Assembly: GCA_005408345.1 (NCBI GenBank)
Contig: SEMN01000026.1
Span: 1,148,536 to 1,212,535, forward strand
From: Macquaria australasica
Lineage: Eukaryota; Chordata; Actinopteri; Centrarchiformes; Percichthyidae
Direction: 5' to 3'
DNA length: 64,000 bases
The position numbers were made by a program, and so were the translations under genes. The notes beneath the pieces are model-generated. The model ran no database searches, had not been told where the DNA came from, and worked only from the letters and a program-made list of their open reading frames with translations. Below, one piece after another: positions 1 to 11,282 of this stretch (positions are counted from its first letter, which is position 1; every line of letters begins with the position of its first letter).

Positions 1-3000
1 TTTCATACAGAAAATGGCATGAAAGAAATCCATATGAGCATCAGAAAAGGGTAGAGGCACTAATACTTTTTGATATAGACTACCAGAGCATTGTAGTCAA
101 GGCTTGGGTAATGTATGAGTTACTTCAGGTTTCCTCACATCAGTGAGCTATCTTTCACACGAGGAAGGAGGAGAAGAGCCTTTTGGCCAAGCCCTCTAAA
201 TCATACCCAGAGGAGTGAGTCATTTATTATAGTTACAATTATATCAATATCACTAACACATAAGAGCTGCGATAAATCCACGCACATCAGTTTCTGTGAC
301 AACATGCATGATCAATGTAGGGAGGCTCCTCAGCTACAGTTATTCTTAGCTGTTTGGTTGCAGGTTTCTTACAGTTTAAATGTTTTATGAATCAAGCCCA
401 CAACCTCAACACAGAAACTCACTGTATTAAAGTATAAGATCCAGGTTATCAGTCTCAAATCAATTCTCTTTCTTCGTGGTTCCTCCCGATATTTTGCATG
501 TTCTTATACTGACAACACTAACCCATAAACCTGCTGTTATGGCACACTTGGTGCAAAACAAAACACCATCTACACTTCCCTGGGAGTCCATTTCAGTCAG
601 CCGCAGAGGCCGGTTGCAGGAGAGTAGGAGCTGACAGAGAAGAGAATTATTTTTAAGCTTTTAGGTGATTGAGATGTAGATCGTGCAAAATGGGGAGCAG
701 TCAGTTGTTCCTCAGTGGGTGGCATCCAGTGCTGCTGTCTTATATTTCACGCTCTTCACCTTTTAACAAACTATTTATTTGGCCATTTAGTTAGATGATT
801 TGACTTTGGTCAGTGTGTGTGTGTGGACAAACTTTTCCCATGCAATAAGCCCTCTTTAATAATATGAGGTAGAACCTATAAACAAATAATGAGTATTCAC
901 ATGGATGTGATTTAACTCTGCAGTAGTTAGTACTTAGTAGTTAATCTGTTTCCCTTCAGAGGGGAAAAATGCAGTGTAGATTTTATGAGCTGGCAAACAA
1001 CACAGATGCCCCCACCACGAACAGAGTGTCTGCATCCTCTGCCCATTCACCTACACACTGTGTGGTGAATCCTTAACGACAGCAGAGGCCAGAGAACGGG
1101 AAGGACTTCTGACAATGGTGTCCTCTAACATTCACATCCTCTGTCAGTATTTACAGATGGTCAGGGTGTCTGATACAGATCCGTTTTCCTTCCTCCTCGT
1201 GTCTGATACCAAAGAATTACTGGACATCATCACAAATGAGGCTCCGTATGAAGTGAGAATGACATCCTGCAATATTAGGATATACAACCCTTTATATAAA
1301 TCCTCTATATGCGTAGGTGTGTGGATTACTGTGAGGAAAAAGATGGCACCTTCTTTACAAATTAAAACCAAAAGGTTTTTGCACTCCTGTATTTTGTATG
1401 AATAGTTTAGACAAGAAAAATGGGGAGTGAACGAGCATCAGATGAAAAAACACACAATTTCAAGGCAAATTAAATCCTTTATTTAAAAAAAATATGGGTC
1501 TTTTGGATATCAATACATTCTCTTTTATCAGTATACACAAAAAAATGCAATGAGGTCACTGGCAATCACATTATGGTATAATAACAGTAGGCAGTGAATT
1601 GTATCCATATTAATAATAGCATCCTGTTATCCTTAGAAACATTTATAAATGAAACACATTAAATTAGTCAGAGTTCATATTTAAATTGTTTAGTTGTTCA
1701 GACTCCAAGAGACATACAAGTATGTAACTAAATAAACAAGTAAATAAATAAACTTACACAGGTCCACAGCAATGTAATCTAGTAACTTTCCTTACTTACT
1801 TACTCAAAAGACATTCCCATCATCATACAAATATGCTGCAATATGAAGCATTTGGGCTATTTGTTGTGTGTTAGCTGTTCTGATTGGATTTCATTTTTGC
1901 AAACATTAAAGTCACAAGTCAACAACAATAATAAATCCTGCACTTTACAAGAAGTTTCCTCAAATCATCACAGTTAGAGCTGAGAGATCGCAGTAAAAGT
2001 CACCGAGAAAACACCAACTGTTTCTCCATTACAGGAAAGAAATTATTGGAGGGATGCTGTGATAAAAACCAAAGCAGACCCCCTTTTCTTTCACGCCTTC
2101 TGCTCCACTCTTCACTCCTGAAATCAGTTCAACCTGCGGGCCAGTCCTTCTAGTTTTTGTCAGGTTTTGTTGAGATGAAAATCCTCTGTTCACTTCCGTT
2201 TGCTGCTTTGTTGTGAAATTCAGTCTTGATCCGATTTATAATCCACATTGACTTCTTCGTTCGGTGCCAACAAAGCAGGACGCGTTTAATAAAAGTCAGA
2301 GCAGGTTAAAAAACAAAAACACAGAACGAGACATTTTCTTACTCATCTTAATTTTTCCTGCAACGTTTTCTCAACTCCTGCTCCCTCTTGTCTCTCGAGC
2401 CAGCGCGTGTAATAAAAATAAAAGCCCTCTTGGGATGGAGATGAATGCTGCTCGCTGGCACGGGGGAATCATCGCGATATGTTCTGCCAACGCCGGCGTG
2501 CACACCAACTTTCTTCGAGGGCTGATTAAAGAATTGTCTTGTGTTGGTGCAGAGGGGATGGATATTTCTTCCTGCGTCCTATTATAAAGAAATATAAGCG
2601 GCAGCTCTGACTGTGCCTGTTTTATTCTACCTCAAACACTTTGGCTCTCTCCCGGTGGTCCAACATACTAACCTCCGCTGCTCTAAGCTCTCTGTCCATC
2701 ATCTTAGACAGCAACATAAATTACAAAAAAATACCTATCAAATGTTTTAATTACAAACCCTGTTGTCTCCGGTTAGGATGTCCTGAGTAGAGATGAGCCA
2801 ATGGCTGTTAGCGCCTCATGTTCTCATTAATAGTTAGCCTACAGTAGGGCTACTTCCTATGTAAATATTACCCTCCACTGAGCAGGCGTGGTCTGCTCTG
2901 CTTTTATCCAATCGGGGACACAAAATGAGCTCCCAGCTGCACTGTCTGTCTGCTCCAACAAAGCTTCTCTTGGTTTAACTGGGAGTTGCTTATTCATGGC

Positions 3001-4900
3001 TATGATTTCCTTTTTACAAATGCAGTTTAATGGATAATCTAAAGTGCAGATTTAAGCATAACCTAAAAGAAATGCATATAGCCAGCCACTGCACTGTCAA
3101 ATCTTATTCTGTTTACATGCAAAAAGATTTAAACTCATTAATAGCAACAAAGGACTCTGTTAAGTATCATGTTTTCATATAGTTTTCTAGCCAGACCCGA
3201 CTTAATAAAGTAGAATTTCTTCTTTTTTTTTTGCAGAGCAGCTCTAATCAAAGGAGCTATGCTGCTGCTATTTCCAATTGGGGTGAAACTTCCTTTTTGC
3301 ATGCCAGATTGTTGAATTTGATCTCAGCTACACCCATGTCCAATTACAGAGTCAGGGCCCTGATGGCAAGGATAAAAATCCATTTGTTCCATTTGCTCCT
3401 TACAGCAGTGAGACTTTGGCTTGTATGGTGTAGCCTATATTTATGAGGTTTAAGAATTTATGATTGAAAATTAATAAATTACTTATTTCCATATTCAAAA
3501 TTTGAATCTAGATCTTCTCACACCAGAAAGATGTTTTATTCTAGATGAAATAATTTAACTTGTTTCCAGTGCTTTTTTTTTTTTTCATTTGAATCAATTA
3601 ATTTGCATGCAAAATAATGCAGATAACAGAAAATAACATTTGATTACATGGAATTATTTTAATATTCATCTTCCAAATGCTATTTTATGAAAACTGTTTT
3701 TAAGGGCTCAATAAATGACATGTGCGGTGCACAGAGCTGCAGTGGGGGAGATGAAAGAAAGAGCTCACCCAGGGTTAAAATGGCCGCCATCCACTGAATA
3801 CTGAGGTGATTTGTAGCCTATTGTAGTAGCTCATAGCCAAAATCCATGAATGAATCAGGATGAAATCAGCTTAAAAGCTGTGTTATTAAAGGATTTAAGA
3901 TAATAAGTCACATTAAACATTTTGGGACCACTGTGACTCTGAGGACCTGCACGGATTTAAAGGCACTGATGATTTCTGTGACAAGAGTTTCATTTGCCTT
4001 GATGCGCTCTTAAATCCCAGGATGTATCATCTTAGAAAATGTGAACACAGAAGGGTTTTTTTCTTTAAACTCTCCCCCACCATTAAAGATTGGGCTGCTC
4101 GGTTTGAAATGTGTTACTTGGATTTGGAATGCAAATGCTTTGTTCACAGAGGAGGAGGGATCAGCGAGGAGTCTGAAAGCGACGAGTTTTTGATTAATGA
4201 GCTTTGAAATGGCTCTCCAGGAGCAATAAAGGATGAACTGCTCTCTCTCTCTCTCTCTCTCTCTCTGTCTTTCACTCACACACATCCTTTCTTGCATCAT
4301 TTCCAATGTCAAAGCATGTTTTTTTTTTCATTCTTTTGGTTTTATTTTATTGTCACCAATCTGCTCTGCCTTGCCCATCAGTGGATGGACATATTTCTCG
4401 ACTTCCACTCCGCCAATTTATGAAAAATGATTTTGAAGATGAGTCTCAGTGTGTTGCAATCAATTAGACAGCAAGTGATTAGGCTTTGGTCTATGGGAAA
4501 ATGGAGCTTATTCTATTGTCCAAGCAGATAGGAAGGTAATCATGTGGCCGAGTCTAAAAAAATGACATGTGAAAGATGCAATAAGCCCATAGACTCACTT
4601 CCCTCATACCAATAAAACATCAATAGTCTCCAGAGCTTTTTATTCCGCTGAAATGCACTTTGCATTGGAAGCATAGAGCCGTCTGATGAGTTTTAGATAT
4701 CCTGGTGTCTAATTATTGATTGGCTCTCCCTGTTTGGACTGTACAGTGGAGCTGTGAAGTCAATAAACCTCCTCGGTACTGTTACCTGACAGTTTCACTG
4801 GCAGCAGCAGCAACTGAATGAGGAATTAAAATAATCAGAAACAGTGGATGACCAGTGCTGCAGGGTTTTTACAAACTCAACAAAATGCAATAAAATAATA
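1..4900. other. 3' flank of the cluster, no gene recognised
   Basis: No convincing coding exon was found. The open frames here are short, compositionally ordinary and match no protein I recognise. In other vertebrates mtx2 lies beyond this end of HoxD on the Hox strand, but no metaxin-like exon was seen. A minus-strand AATAAA followed by A-rich sequence near 1477-1495 could end some transcript, but nothing upstream of it looks coding. A CT dinucleotide repeat lies at 4241-4266. Stretches around 4440-4780 are unique, non-repetitive and rich in homeodomain-type cores such as ATTA and TGATTGG, so they could be conserved non-coding sequence; this is inference only. Confidence 0.6.
4241..4266. repeat. 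(CT)n microsatellite
   Basis: About 13 copies of CT in a row, between the hoxd3a 3' end and the left edge. No function is implied. Confidence 0.9.
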
Positions 4901-5228
4901 CAAGTTTGAGCACTTTATTTACAAAATGTTAAACACAATAAAATATAACATTTCAATATCATTAGGGTTTCATAAATTTATGGATATCCAACTGATTGGA
5001 ATAACAATGGGAGACAAATAAAAAATAGCAATGGACTACACGAAATGACATGCTGGTGTGTATAATATTTCATACTTCGATAGTCTACGTTTTGCTTAAG
5101 GTTTGACACAAGATTAACCATGGACATATAGTGGTGTTTATACACTATAAAATGCCCCATTTATCCCAGATTTACAATTAGAAATGCTCATTTTCAACAA
5201 TACACTGCGAGTCATAGCATTTTCCCAA

Positions 5229-5235
5229 ACCCTGT
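5229..5235 (-). promoter_or_regulatory. Candidate miR-10 7-mer site in hoxd3a 3' UTR
   Basis: The minus strand reads ACAGGGT, the complement of miR-10 nucleotides 2-8, about 620 nt after the hoxd3a stop and before the first clear AATAAA at 4914-4919. Group-3 Hox genes are established miR-10 targets in zebrafish (hoxb3a). A 7-mer can occur by chance, so conservation is needed to confirm it. Confidence 0.45.
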
Positions 5236-5785
5236 TTTGCCAACACTTTCAAGTGCACTGATCTGTCCAATCTTACAAAAAAACTCCACACTTATAAATA
5301 CTCGCATATAAACGATAAATTATGTGCAATACAAAAGGTATTAAATAATAAATAGGCTATATGCTAGTACGAAAGATTATGCAAAATAATACAAAATAAA
5401 TAAATAGGATGCCCGTGATGAGAATGAGATCCTGACAAACAGACGAAAATTTCCCTAAAATTCTTTCTCTCTAAAGATGAGCTTCTACTTTCGTGATCTA
5501 CAAGACTTACCTTCAAGTAACGGCATGAAATACTCAGTCAAAAATTGCGCATTGCACTTGAGAAAAAAAAAAAAGAAAGTAAAACGGAACAACTGACAAC
5601 CAGGCTAGTCTGCCTCTGCGCATCCCCAAATATTCAAGAGAAATGGACAAAGCTGTATTATTTAGAAAATAATTACACAATAGCATTAATAGTAATATCA
5701 ATAATACTGTAATAATACACACGACTCGCTTGGAGTGTAGTTATTAGACTAGTGAGGTAATAAAAAGAGCGCAACATAATTTTGG

Positions 5786-5818
<33 letters not shown>

Positions 5819-5841
5819 GCACGCACGCGCACGCACACACA
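5786..5841. repeat. (CA)n microsatellite in hoxd3a 3' UTR
   Basis: A CA/CGCA dinucleotide tract beginning 13 bases past the hoxd3a stop codon. In the mRNA it reads as a GU-rich repeat. Confidence 0.9.
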
Positions 5842-5854
5842 TAGGAACCACATA

Positions 5855-7181
5855 TTACAAATGCGTAAGTTTAGGTGCTTCCTGAATCCTTCCCTGAGAC
5901 GCTTGGTGAGAGGTGAGGTCTGTGTATGTGGGATGGGGATCACAGGGTCCATGATGGTGGTTTCCTGGGATCTGAGCGGCACAGCTGTAGTCCACACTGG
6001 TGGATGAGGGGTGGGGAAGATGGCCGAGGTTGAACATGGGGCCCGAGGCTGGCATGGAATCAACAAAATTCCCACCCACATAAACGGGGCTGCCTTGCAA
6101 ATTGGCGTTGGCAAAGCTGCCGTTGCTCTGCATGCCGTGGTGTTCGTACTCGGAGCCCGGGTACCTCTTCTGTTGCGGGATGCAGCCACCCAAGGGCGCC
6201 GTGTACGCGGCCAAACCGTACATGTTTTGCTGGGGTTTGGCGAAGGACGGGGGCGAGGGCGCGTCATAGCTGAGGCCGTTTTGGAGCTGGCCAGAGTATC
6301 CAATGTGATTTGGGCCACTCAGCGGCGGGCTTCTATCCGGGGAGTGTCCCAGGGGAGAGTGCGGGAGCCCTTTAGACTTCTGGTCCTTTTTGTATTTCAT
6401 CCTCCTGTTTTGAAACCAGATCTTTATTTGGCGCTCGGTGAGATTCAACAGATTTGCCATTTCCACTCTCCGAGGGCGACAAAGGTAGCGGTTAAAGTGA
6501 AACTCCTTCTCCAGCTCCACAAGTTGTGCGCTGGTGTAAGCAGTTCTGACCCGTTTGGAGGCTGGTCCCGGTGGGCTCTTCTCATCACTCACCTCGCCAC
6601 CTGCAAAAGGAACCACAGCCATTTTATTACCAATGCAATCATAAACTGTAAGCACAAGGCCTTGCCAACCCCCACCCCCCTTGACCCCCCTCCACCCCCA
6701 CCCCCCATGCACACACGTCTCCATCATGATCTCTACCTGCAGTGGTGCAGCTGTTGCTCTTCTGCTTTGCGTTCTGCCGGGTCTCCTTCATCCAGGGGAA
6801 TATCTGCTTTGTGAGGGTTGGTGTGGCAGCATTAGAAGCACTGCTGGATGGGGATTTCTTCTTCTGGGATGCGGAGCTGTTGGAGCTGGGGGAGGATGCG
6901 GACAGTGGAGGTGCCTGCTGCTCCCCAATACTCGTGGCTTGGCTGCTGCTGTTGCTTTGACTGCTGCTTTGGCGCATGCAGTCTCCGTTCAGGTCACTGT
7001 CTTTGAGGGTTGGTGGCCGGACAGCAGAGGTCTGGATGGGACACACTGAGCCCTGGTAGTCACTCTCAATGTTGGAAGTAGGGTAGGACTGATGAGCGGG
7101 GCCGTAGTTGTAAGAGTCTGGTTTGGGGTAGGTGTAGCCTCCAAAAAGTCCAGAGTTATCGTAATATGTTGCTTTCTGCAT
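5855..7181 (-). CDS. hoxd3a: Homeobox protein Hox-D3a
   Basis: Nuclear Antp-class homeodomain transcription factor of paralogue group 3, patterning hindbrain and anterior axial structures. Two coding exons: 7181-6737 (148 codons plus 1 base) and 6600-5855, giving 396 residues. The intron is only 136 bp, phase 1, with donor GTAGAG and acceptor TTTTGCAG. Exon 1 starts MQKATYYDNS and holds the Pbx-binding hexapeptide core IFPWM at about 127-131, preceded by a Ser-rich stretch. The homeodomain is at about 163-222, with FHFNRYLCRPRRVEMANLL and an intact WFQNRR helix 3. The long C-terminal region ends GRIQEAPKLTHL, the conserved Hox3 tail that separates Hox3 from all other groups. Length is close to other vertebrate Hoxd3 proteins. 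The 3' UTR starts with a CA/GT repeat 13 bases after the stop; a minus-strand AATAAA lies at 4914-4919. Group assignment is very secure. Hoxd3 rather than Hoxa3/b3 follows from the cluster context and C-terminal sequence. Confidence 0.97.
6668..6707 (-). repeat. G-run cluster in the hoxd3a intron (G-quadruplex motif)
   Basis: On the coding strand the 136 bp intron carries six runs of 5-6 G separated by 1-4 bases. This satisfies the usual G3+N1-7 quadruplex rule several times over. G-runs are known intronic splicing enhancers in short vertebrate introns; a role here is inference. Confidence 0.8.
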
Positions 7182-7196
7182 TTTGTGGATTCAAAG

Positions 7197-7254
7197 CCAA
7201 TAAGCCAGTGCAACTCTATCCAATGGCATGGATGTTGTTTATTCACGTGATTGG
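7197..7254 (-). promoter_or_regulatory. hoxd3a proximal E-box and CCAAT cluster
   Basis: A palindromic TCACGTGA (CACGTG at 7244-7249) lies 63 bp upstream of the hoxd3a ATG. CCAAT boxes are at 7197-7201 and 7220-7224, and one in the opposite sense at 7250-7254. The same E-box plus CCAAT pair sits just upstream of every Hox gene in this window. A good splice acceptor at 7284-7285 means the same sequence may also lie in a 5' UTR of longer transcripts. Confidence 0.55.
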
Positions 7255-8843
7255 TGTTTCCCACCGTTGCTCCAGTCTGTGACCTACAAAGAGAAACACA
7301 TCAGACTCATCTGGGCACACATGAATAAGGCCTATACTCATTTCAGCTCCTTAACATTAGTCCAGTTATAATCATCAGAACCACTCTGCTTGGCCCGAGA
7401 CTCATGCTGCTATAGGCCACAGCATCTATTAAATCAGAAATGACCAAATTAACTCTCGCTACAGTGTCTATAACAGTGATACATCTCTAAGCCCCAGATT
7501 CGAGCCGTCTGATTCATTTCTGGCACAAAACAGTTAAAGTTTAACTTGCGCTAAAAGAGACCCTCTGGGAGGCTTTAGGAGTCCCTCAGAAATAAGCTGA
7601 ATCAGCGTTTGACACACACACATACACACAATACCCTTTTCACTAATCACAAGGCCTGACAAAGCCCGTCACGCATTGTTCCCTGCAGCAGAAATATAGC
7701 CCACCAAGGCCGCGCACATGCATTTGGATCACATGTTTACGCACACAAGACGCTAAATACTCGTATCATCCTACTGTTTGTTATTAATATTAAAAATGTA
7801 GGTGATGGCGGTGAGAGAGAGACACAGAGAGAGAGGGTGGGGGGTGGGAGTTTAATATGATATTTCATTAGCATTTACACAAGCCTCAACCCATATATTT
7901 TGGCTGGTTGGTTGGTTTTCTGCCTTTGACCCTTTCATGCAAAATTCACTTTCAGATTAAGAGAGAAATTGTCAAATATTCTGGTGGATATTTCTGATAG
8001 CAGCTACATTTGTTCGGAGAATATAACAGAGAAATGCACGTCAGCATTTTAACTAAGTTGAAACAAAAATATCAAAAGGGCCCTGTACTGTATGTTGGTG
8101 GCTTGAGGAGGTGCAGTCTGCGCCGTGCATAACAATTGCACCTGTCAGTGTGGACCGCGACAAAATTTATGACCGCAAATGTTATGGTTGTAAACGGGCT
8201 GAGAGAGGAATGAAAAGCAAAACACTCCTCAAGACTCGCAGCCCTCAGAAGTGTAAAACTAAGCGTAGGAGGAAGGCAAGGGAAAGAATTTCATACTCGG
8301 CGGCTTCTCCCATGCAGAGGCTCGTTTATAAATGATGCCTCCATTCTGGCTGAGCGCGAGTCTGCAGCCGAGCACCGAAGTGAAAGACTGGAGATATTTT
8401 GCTGGTTAAAAACAGGCAGGGATTATTGGCGATGACGCATCTTGTCACCCGGTTAAAATGTGGAAATCGTGGCATGAAGTGGTGAAATTCTTCTCGATTT
8501 TACGTTTTATATTTTACATGTTTTTCCAGTTATATTTGAGGAGAATGTAAACATGATTAACGTATTTTTTCTATTTTCTTTTCTTGTGGAAATATAGTAG
8601 TAAGTGTGCTGTTGCGCGTTGTTGCAAACATAGAATTGGACATATTGGAATGGGACTCTGGCCTGCGCAAATAATTACACGTACAGGTTAAAATAAAGTC
8701 ATCCCTCATGTCTGTTTTCGTGATTTAAGCCTCCTGTGAAACACTGTGAGCGTTAATATGCAGCCTAATAACAAATCACCCTTTCACCTTGTTAGCAGCT
8801 GGCTGTGCTTCTCCACTCCCTTCATTAAAGAAATGTTACTCAC

Positions 8844-8904
8844 CGAAATCTGCACAAATCTGTTTTTATATCCCTCACGCATTCATCACTGCTGCCACCT
8901 CGAC
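8844..8904 (-). other. Candidate internal 5' UTR exon of hoxd3a
   Basis: On the minus strand a strong acceptor with a pyrimidine tract (TTTCTCTTCCAG) is followed 61 nt later by a donor, TTTCG followed by GTGAGTAAC. The exon would splice to the acceptor at 7284 (TTTCTCTTTGTAG). Mammalian Hox3 genes are known to have upstream non-coding exons, which makes this reasonable. It contains only a very short upstream frame. No transcript evidence is available here. Confidence 0.4.
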
Positions 8905-8942
8905 CTGGAAGAGAAATAAAATAAATGTTTCTTCACATTAGA

Positions 8943-8965
8943 TTTTTTTTTTTTTTTTTTTTTTT
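8943..8965. repeat. Poly-T run
   Basis: 23 consecutive T. No flanking duplication was noticed that would mark it as the tail of a retroposed element. Confidence 0.85.
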
Positions 8966-9346
8966 GCCTCTTTTAAATCACAGTCACATATTTTGGGCCT
9001 AAAACTCGATGCATACACACCCATATTTTACACACAAAAAGATGAATACCATCAGGCCAGATCTTTACCATTTTTTAAAATTACAATAAATTAATAAGAA
9101 ATTAAATTATACAAGCTCAAGTCAAAAAACATATTTTAGTTCAAATGATTCCTGGGCAATTATTTTTTTAAATTTATTTTTACATTTTTGGCCTGTTTAA
9201 TTTTGCTAAATTGTCACTGCAATGACCACATATGACACTTTTTTTAAAAAATCATCTCTGCTTGAGATGCTCGAGAGAGAAAAGTCTTACATGTGCACTT
9301 TTACACAAAGAGCCAGCCCAAATATTTAGCAGTCATAAGCTTTTTT

Positions 9347-9363
9347 AGGTGACCTTTGGGTCA
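9347..9363 (+). promoter_or_regulatory. DR5 retinoic-acid response element (candidate)
   Basis: AGGTGA, a 5-base spacer CCTTT, then GGGTCA. Both half-sites fit RGKTSA and the spacing is the DR5 preferred by RAR-RXR. It lies 3' of hoxd4a and 5' of hoxd3a. Group-4 Hox genes, including mouse Hoxd4 and Hoxb4, are known to carry RAREs in their 3' neural enhancers, so it probably sets the anterior border of hoxd4a and perhaps hoxd3a. Function here is inferred. Confidence 0.65.
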
Positions 9364-10844
9364 TTCAGCTTTAAGTCAAAGTTTAATGAACAACGAGCAG
9401 TTTGGCTTCAAGTAGACTCAAGTCTCAGCTAAAGTCAAAGCAGCTTTTCAGCGGAGACTGAAACAGGAGAAGATCGACCGGCGGCAAGAAAGAAGAAATT
9501 AAACCTCAGATAATGTCAGTGAATTGTTTTTACTGAGTGTGGAACCGCCTCTGTTTCACTGCCTGTATTTGAGGAGAATCACTTAAAATATGATCATGGA
9601 GATTTAAGATTCCTTCGATGTGGAATATTTGTTAAAGCTGGTCGATAATCTGCGCCTGAAGTGCTTTTGAGCACACTGGGCTACTAGTAGCAGACATGGT
9701 CCTCTTTTCAAACCACAGTGTTTTTCGCCTACGCGTTGTTACGGTAAGTTTGGTTCACACAATGGGCCGGGCTCAATGTGGAGTGTTATTATCCCAGTAA
9801 GTCGTTTCTCCTGGTTAGCCCTTCAAATTCTCTTCATATTTCAAGTTAAACAGCCTCGAGAGGCGTTTTGCTATTGTTGCTAAAATGTTTGCTACATCCA
9901 AGAAATGACTGCAGTTGATATTGGTGTAATAATAGAGTCAGTGCTCGCTGTTGTTGTTGTTGCTGTAGTAAAATATCATGTCTGTTTTTCCTGGAGAAAA
10001 TACGAGCTGCTCACAAAATGCCAAACCACCAATTGCAGCAATATGTTTTGCTATAATGCAGCTTTTTGTTGATTCTGGTAGAAATTCAGCTGCCATTCAG
10101 CAAAGACGCACAATCTCGAGTATATAAAGATGCAGAGCTCACAGATTAAACCTTAATCCATTGTAAAACAGTTAATAATCTGTTAGCAGAATATGAGCAA
10201 AATGGGGAATAATCGACTTAAATATAAGCTTTTATTGTCTTTGCGACTCAGGCCTATTTTTTTATTCCCAACACCAAAGAAGAAAATATTGAAATTCACA
10301 TGAGTTACAATTAACCAAATACAAGTTAAGCCAAAAACGTATCCAAATAGTAGGAAAATCCAAGTATTTGCCTTTATCCTTATTCACTATCCAGCCCGGC
10401 AATCCTTTAAAACATCAAATATGAATTCGTGTATAATATAACGTTGCAGGTTAACAAAGCCATATAGTTGAAACCACATAAATCACGGCAAACGCCACAG
10501 TGACGATAAGACAACAAATTAATGTGATTTACGAGCCAAGAGTCAAAAAGAAAAGTTCCTCTCCTACTTCTTCCTCCGAGCCGGTTTTCATCGAAACGTG
10601 AAATCAGCTGAAAAGCGCAGCGCAGCTCAGGCTCAATCTGTCGATAATATTTGGACGCGCTTTCTCAAAACAAACAAACAAAAAATAATAAGAAAAGAAA
10701 TTATGAATAGGTAGCTGTGGACTCCGCACGGTCGCCGGCGAGAGCGACATTAACAAGCATCACCTCCTTTGAGTGGAATAAATCATATATATTTCCTTGC
10801 ATTATATTAACCCGTGGTTAAAGGTTGCTTTCTGCCATGCAGTT

Positions 10845-11282
10845 GCTTACCTGTGAATCAATTCATCATAAACCCAGTTTCCCTCTCAGTCTCAGTTCCT
10901 TTCCACGCAGTCTCTAGAATAAATCCTTCACCCTTTGTCTGTAGACAATGCTGTCCTAAACCTGATCTTGCTGTTTTTCAGACATTTCCATATACCAATG
11001 GAGACAGTATTCCCGAAAGAATGGAAGGACTCGCATTCAACTACCAATAAAAAGCGAACAAGGTATCCTTATTCCAGAAAAAAAAAATCCCTGGCAATCA
11101 ATCACCCATTGAAATATACAGGAATTCAGAACCGGATAGGCCTGTGCAGATTTGGAGCTAACATTAGGATTTTTTGGTTGTTTCGGAAGCTTTGTGATGA
11201 CAAATAAAGGCGCTGCCTTAAGATACAAGCATATTTGTTCACGTGATTGCTCTCTTCTTCAACCGAGCCTTACCTCACCAAT
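10845..11282 (-). promoter_or_regulatory. Candidate distal hoxd3a promoter and first exon
   Basis: On the minus strand a consensus donor CAG followed by GTAAGC occurs with the exon ending at 10851. About 390 bp upstream are a TCACGTGA E-box (CACGTG at 11240-11245) and a CCAAT box at 11278-11282, the pair found at the Hox promoters here. A second possible donor, GAG followed by GTAAGG, is at 11274/11273. Spliced to 8844-8904 and then 7283, this would form a long hoxd3a 5' UTR. All of this is inference from motifs. Confidence 0.3.

Noticed and set aside
1477..1500. Minus-strand AATAAA with A-rich tail, possible end of another gene
   Set aside because: No coding sequence upstream of it on that strand before hoxd3a; AT-rich sequence makes AATAAA common.
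2264..2587. 107-residue open frame left of hoxd3a, considered as a possible mtx2 or hoxd1 exon
   Set aside because: No similarity to metaxin 2 or to Hox1 N-termini that I can recognise, and no homeobox nearby.
5749..6814. Long alternative-frame and antisense open frames over hoxd3a
   Set aside because: They overlap the hoxd3a homeodomain exon in other frames and arise from its GC-rich, stop-poor composition.
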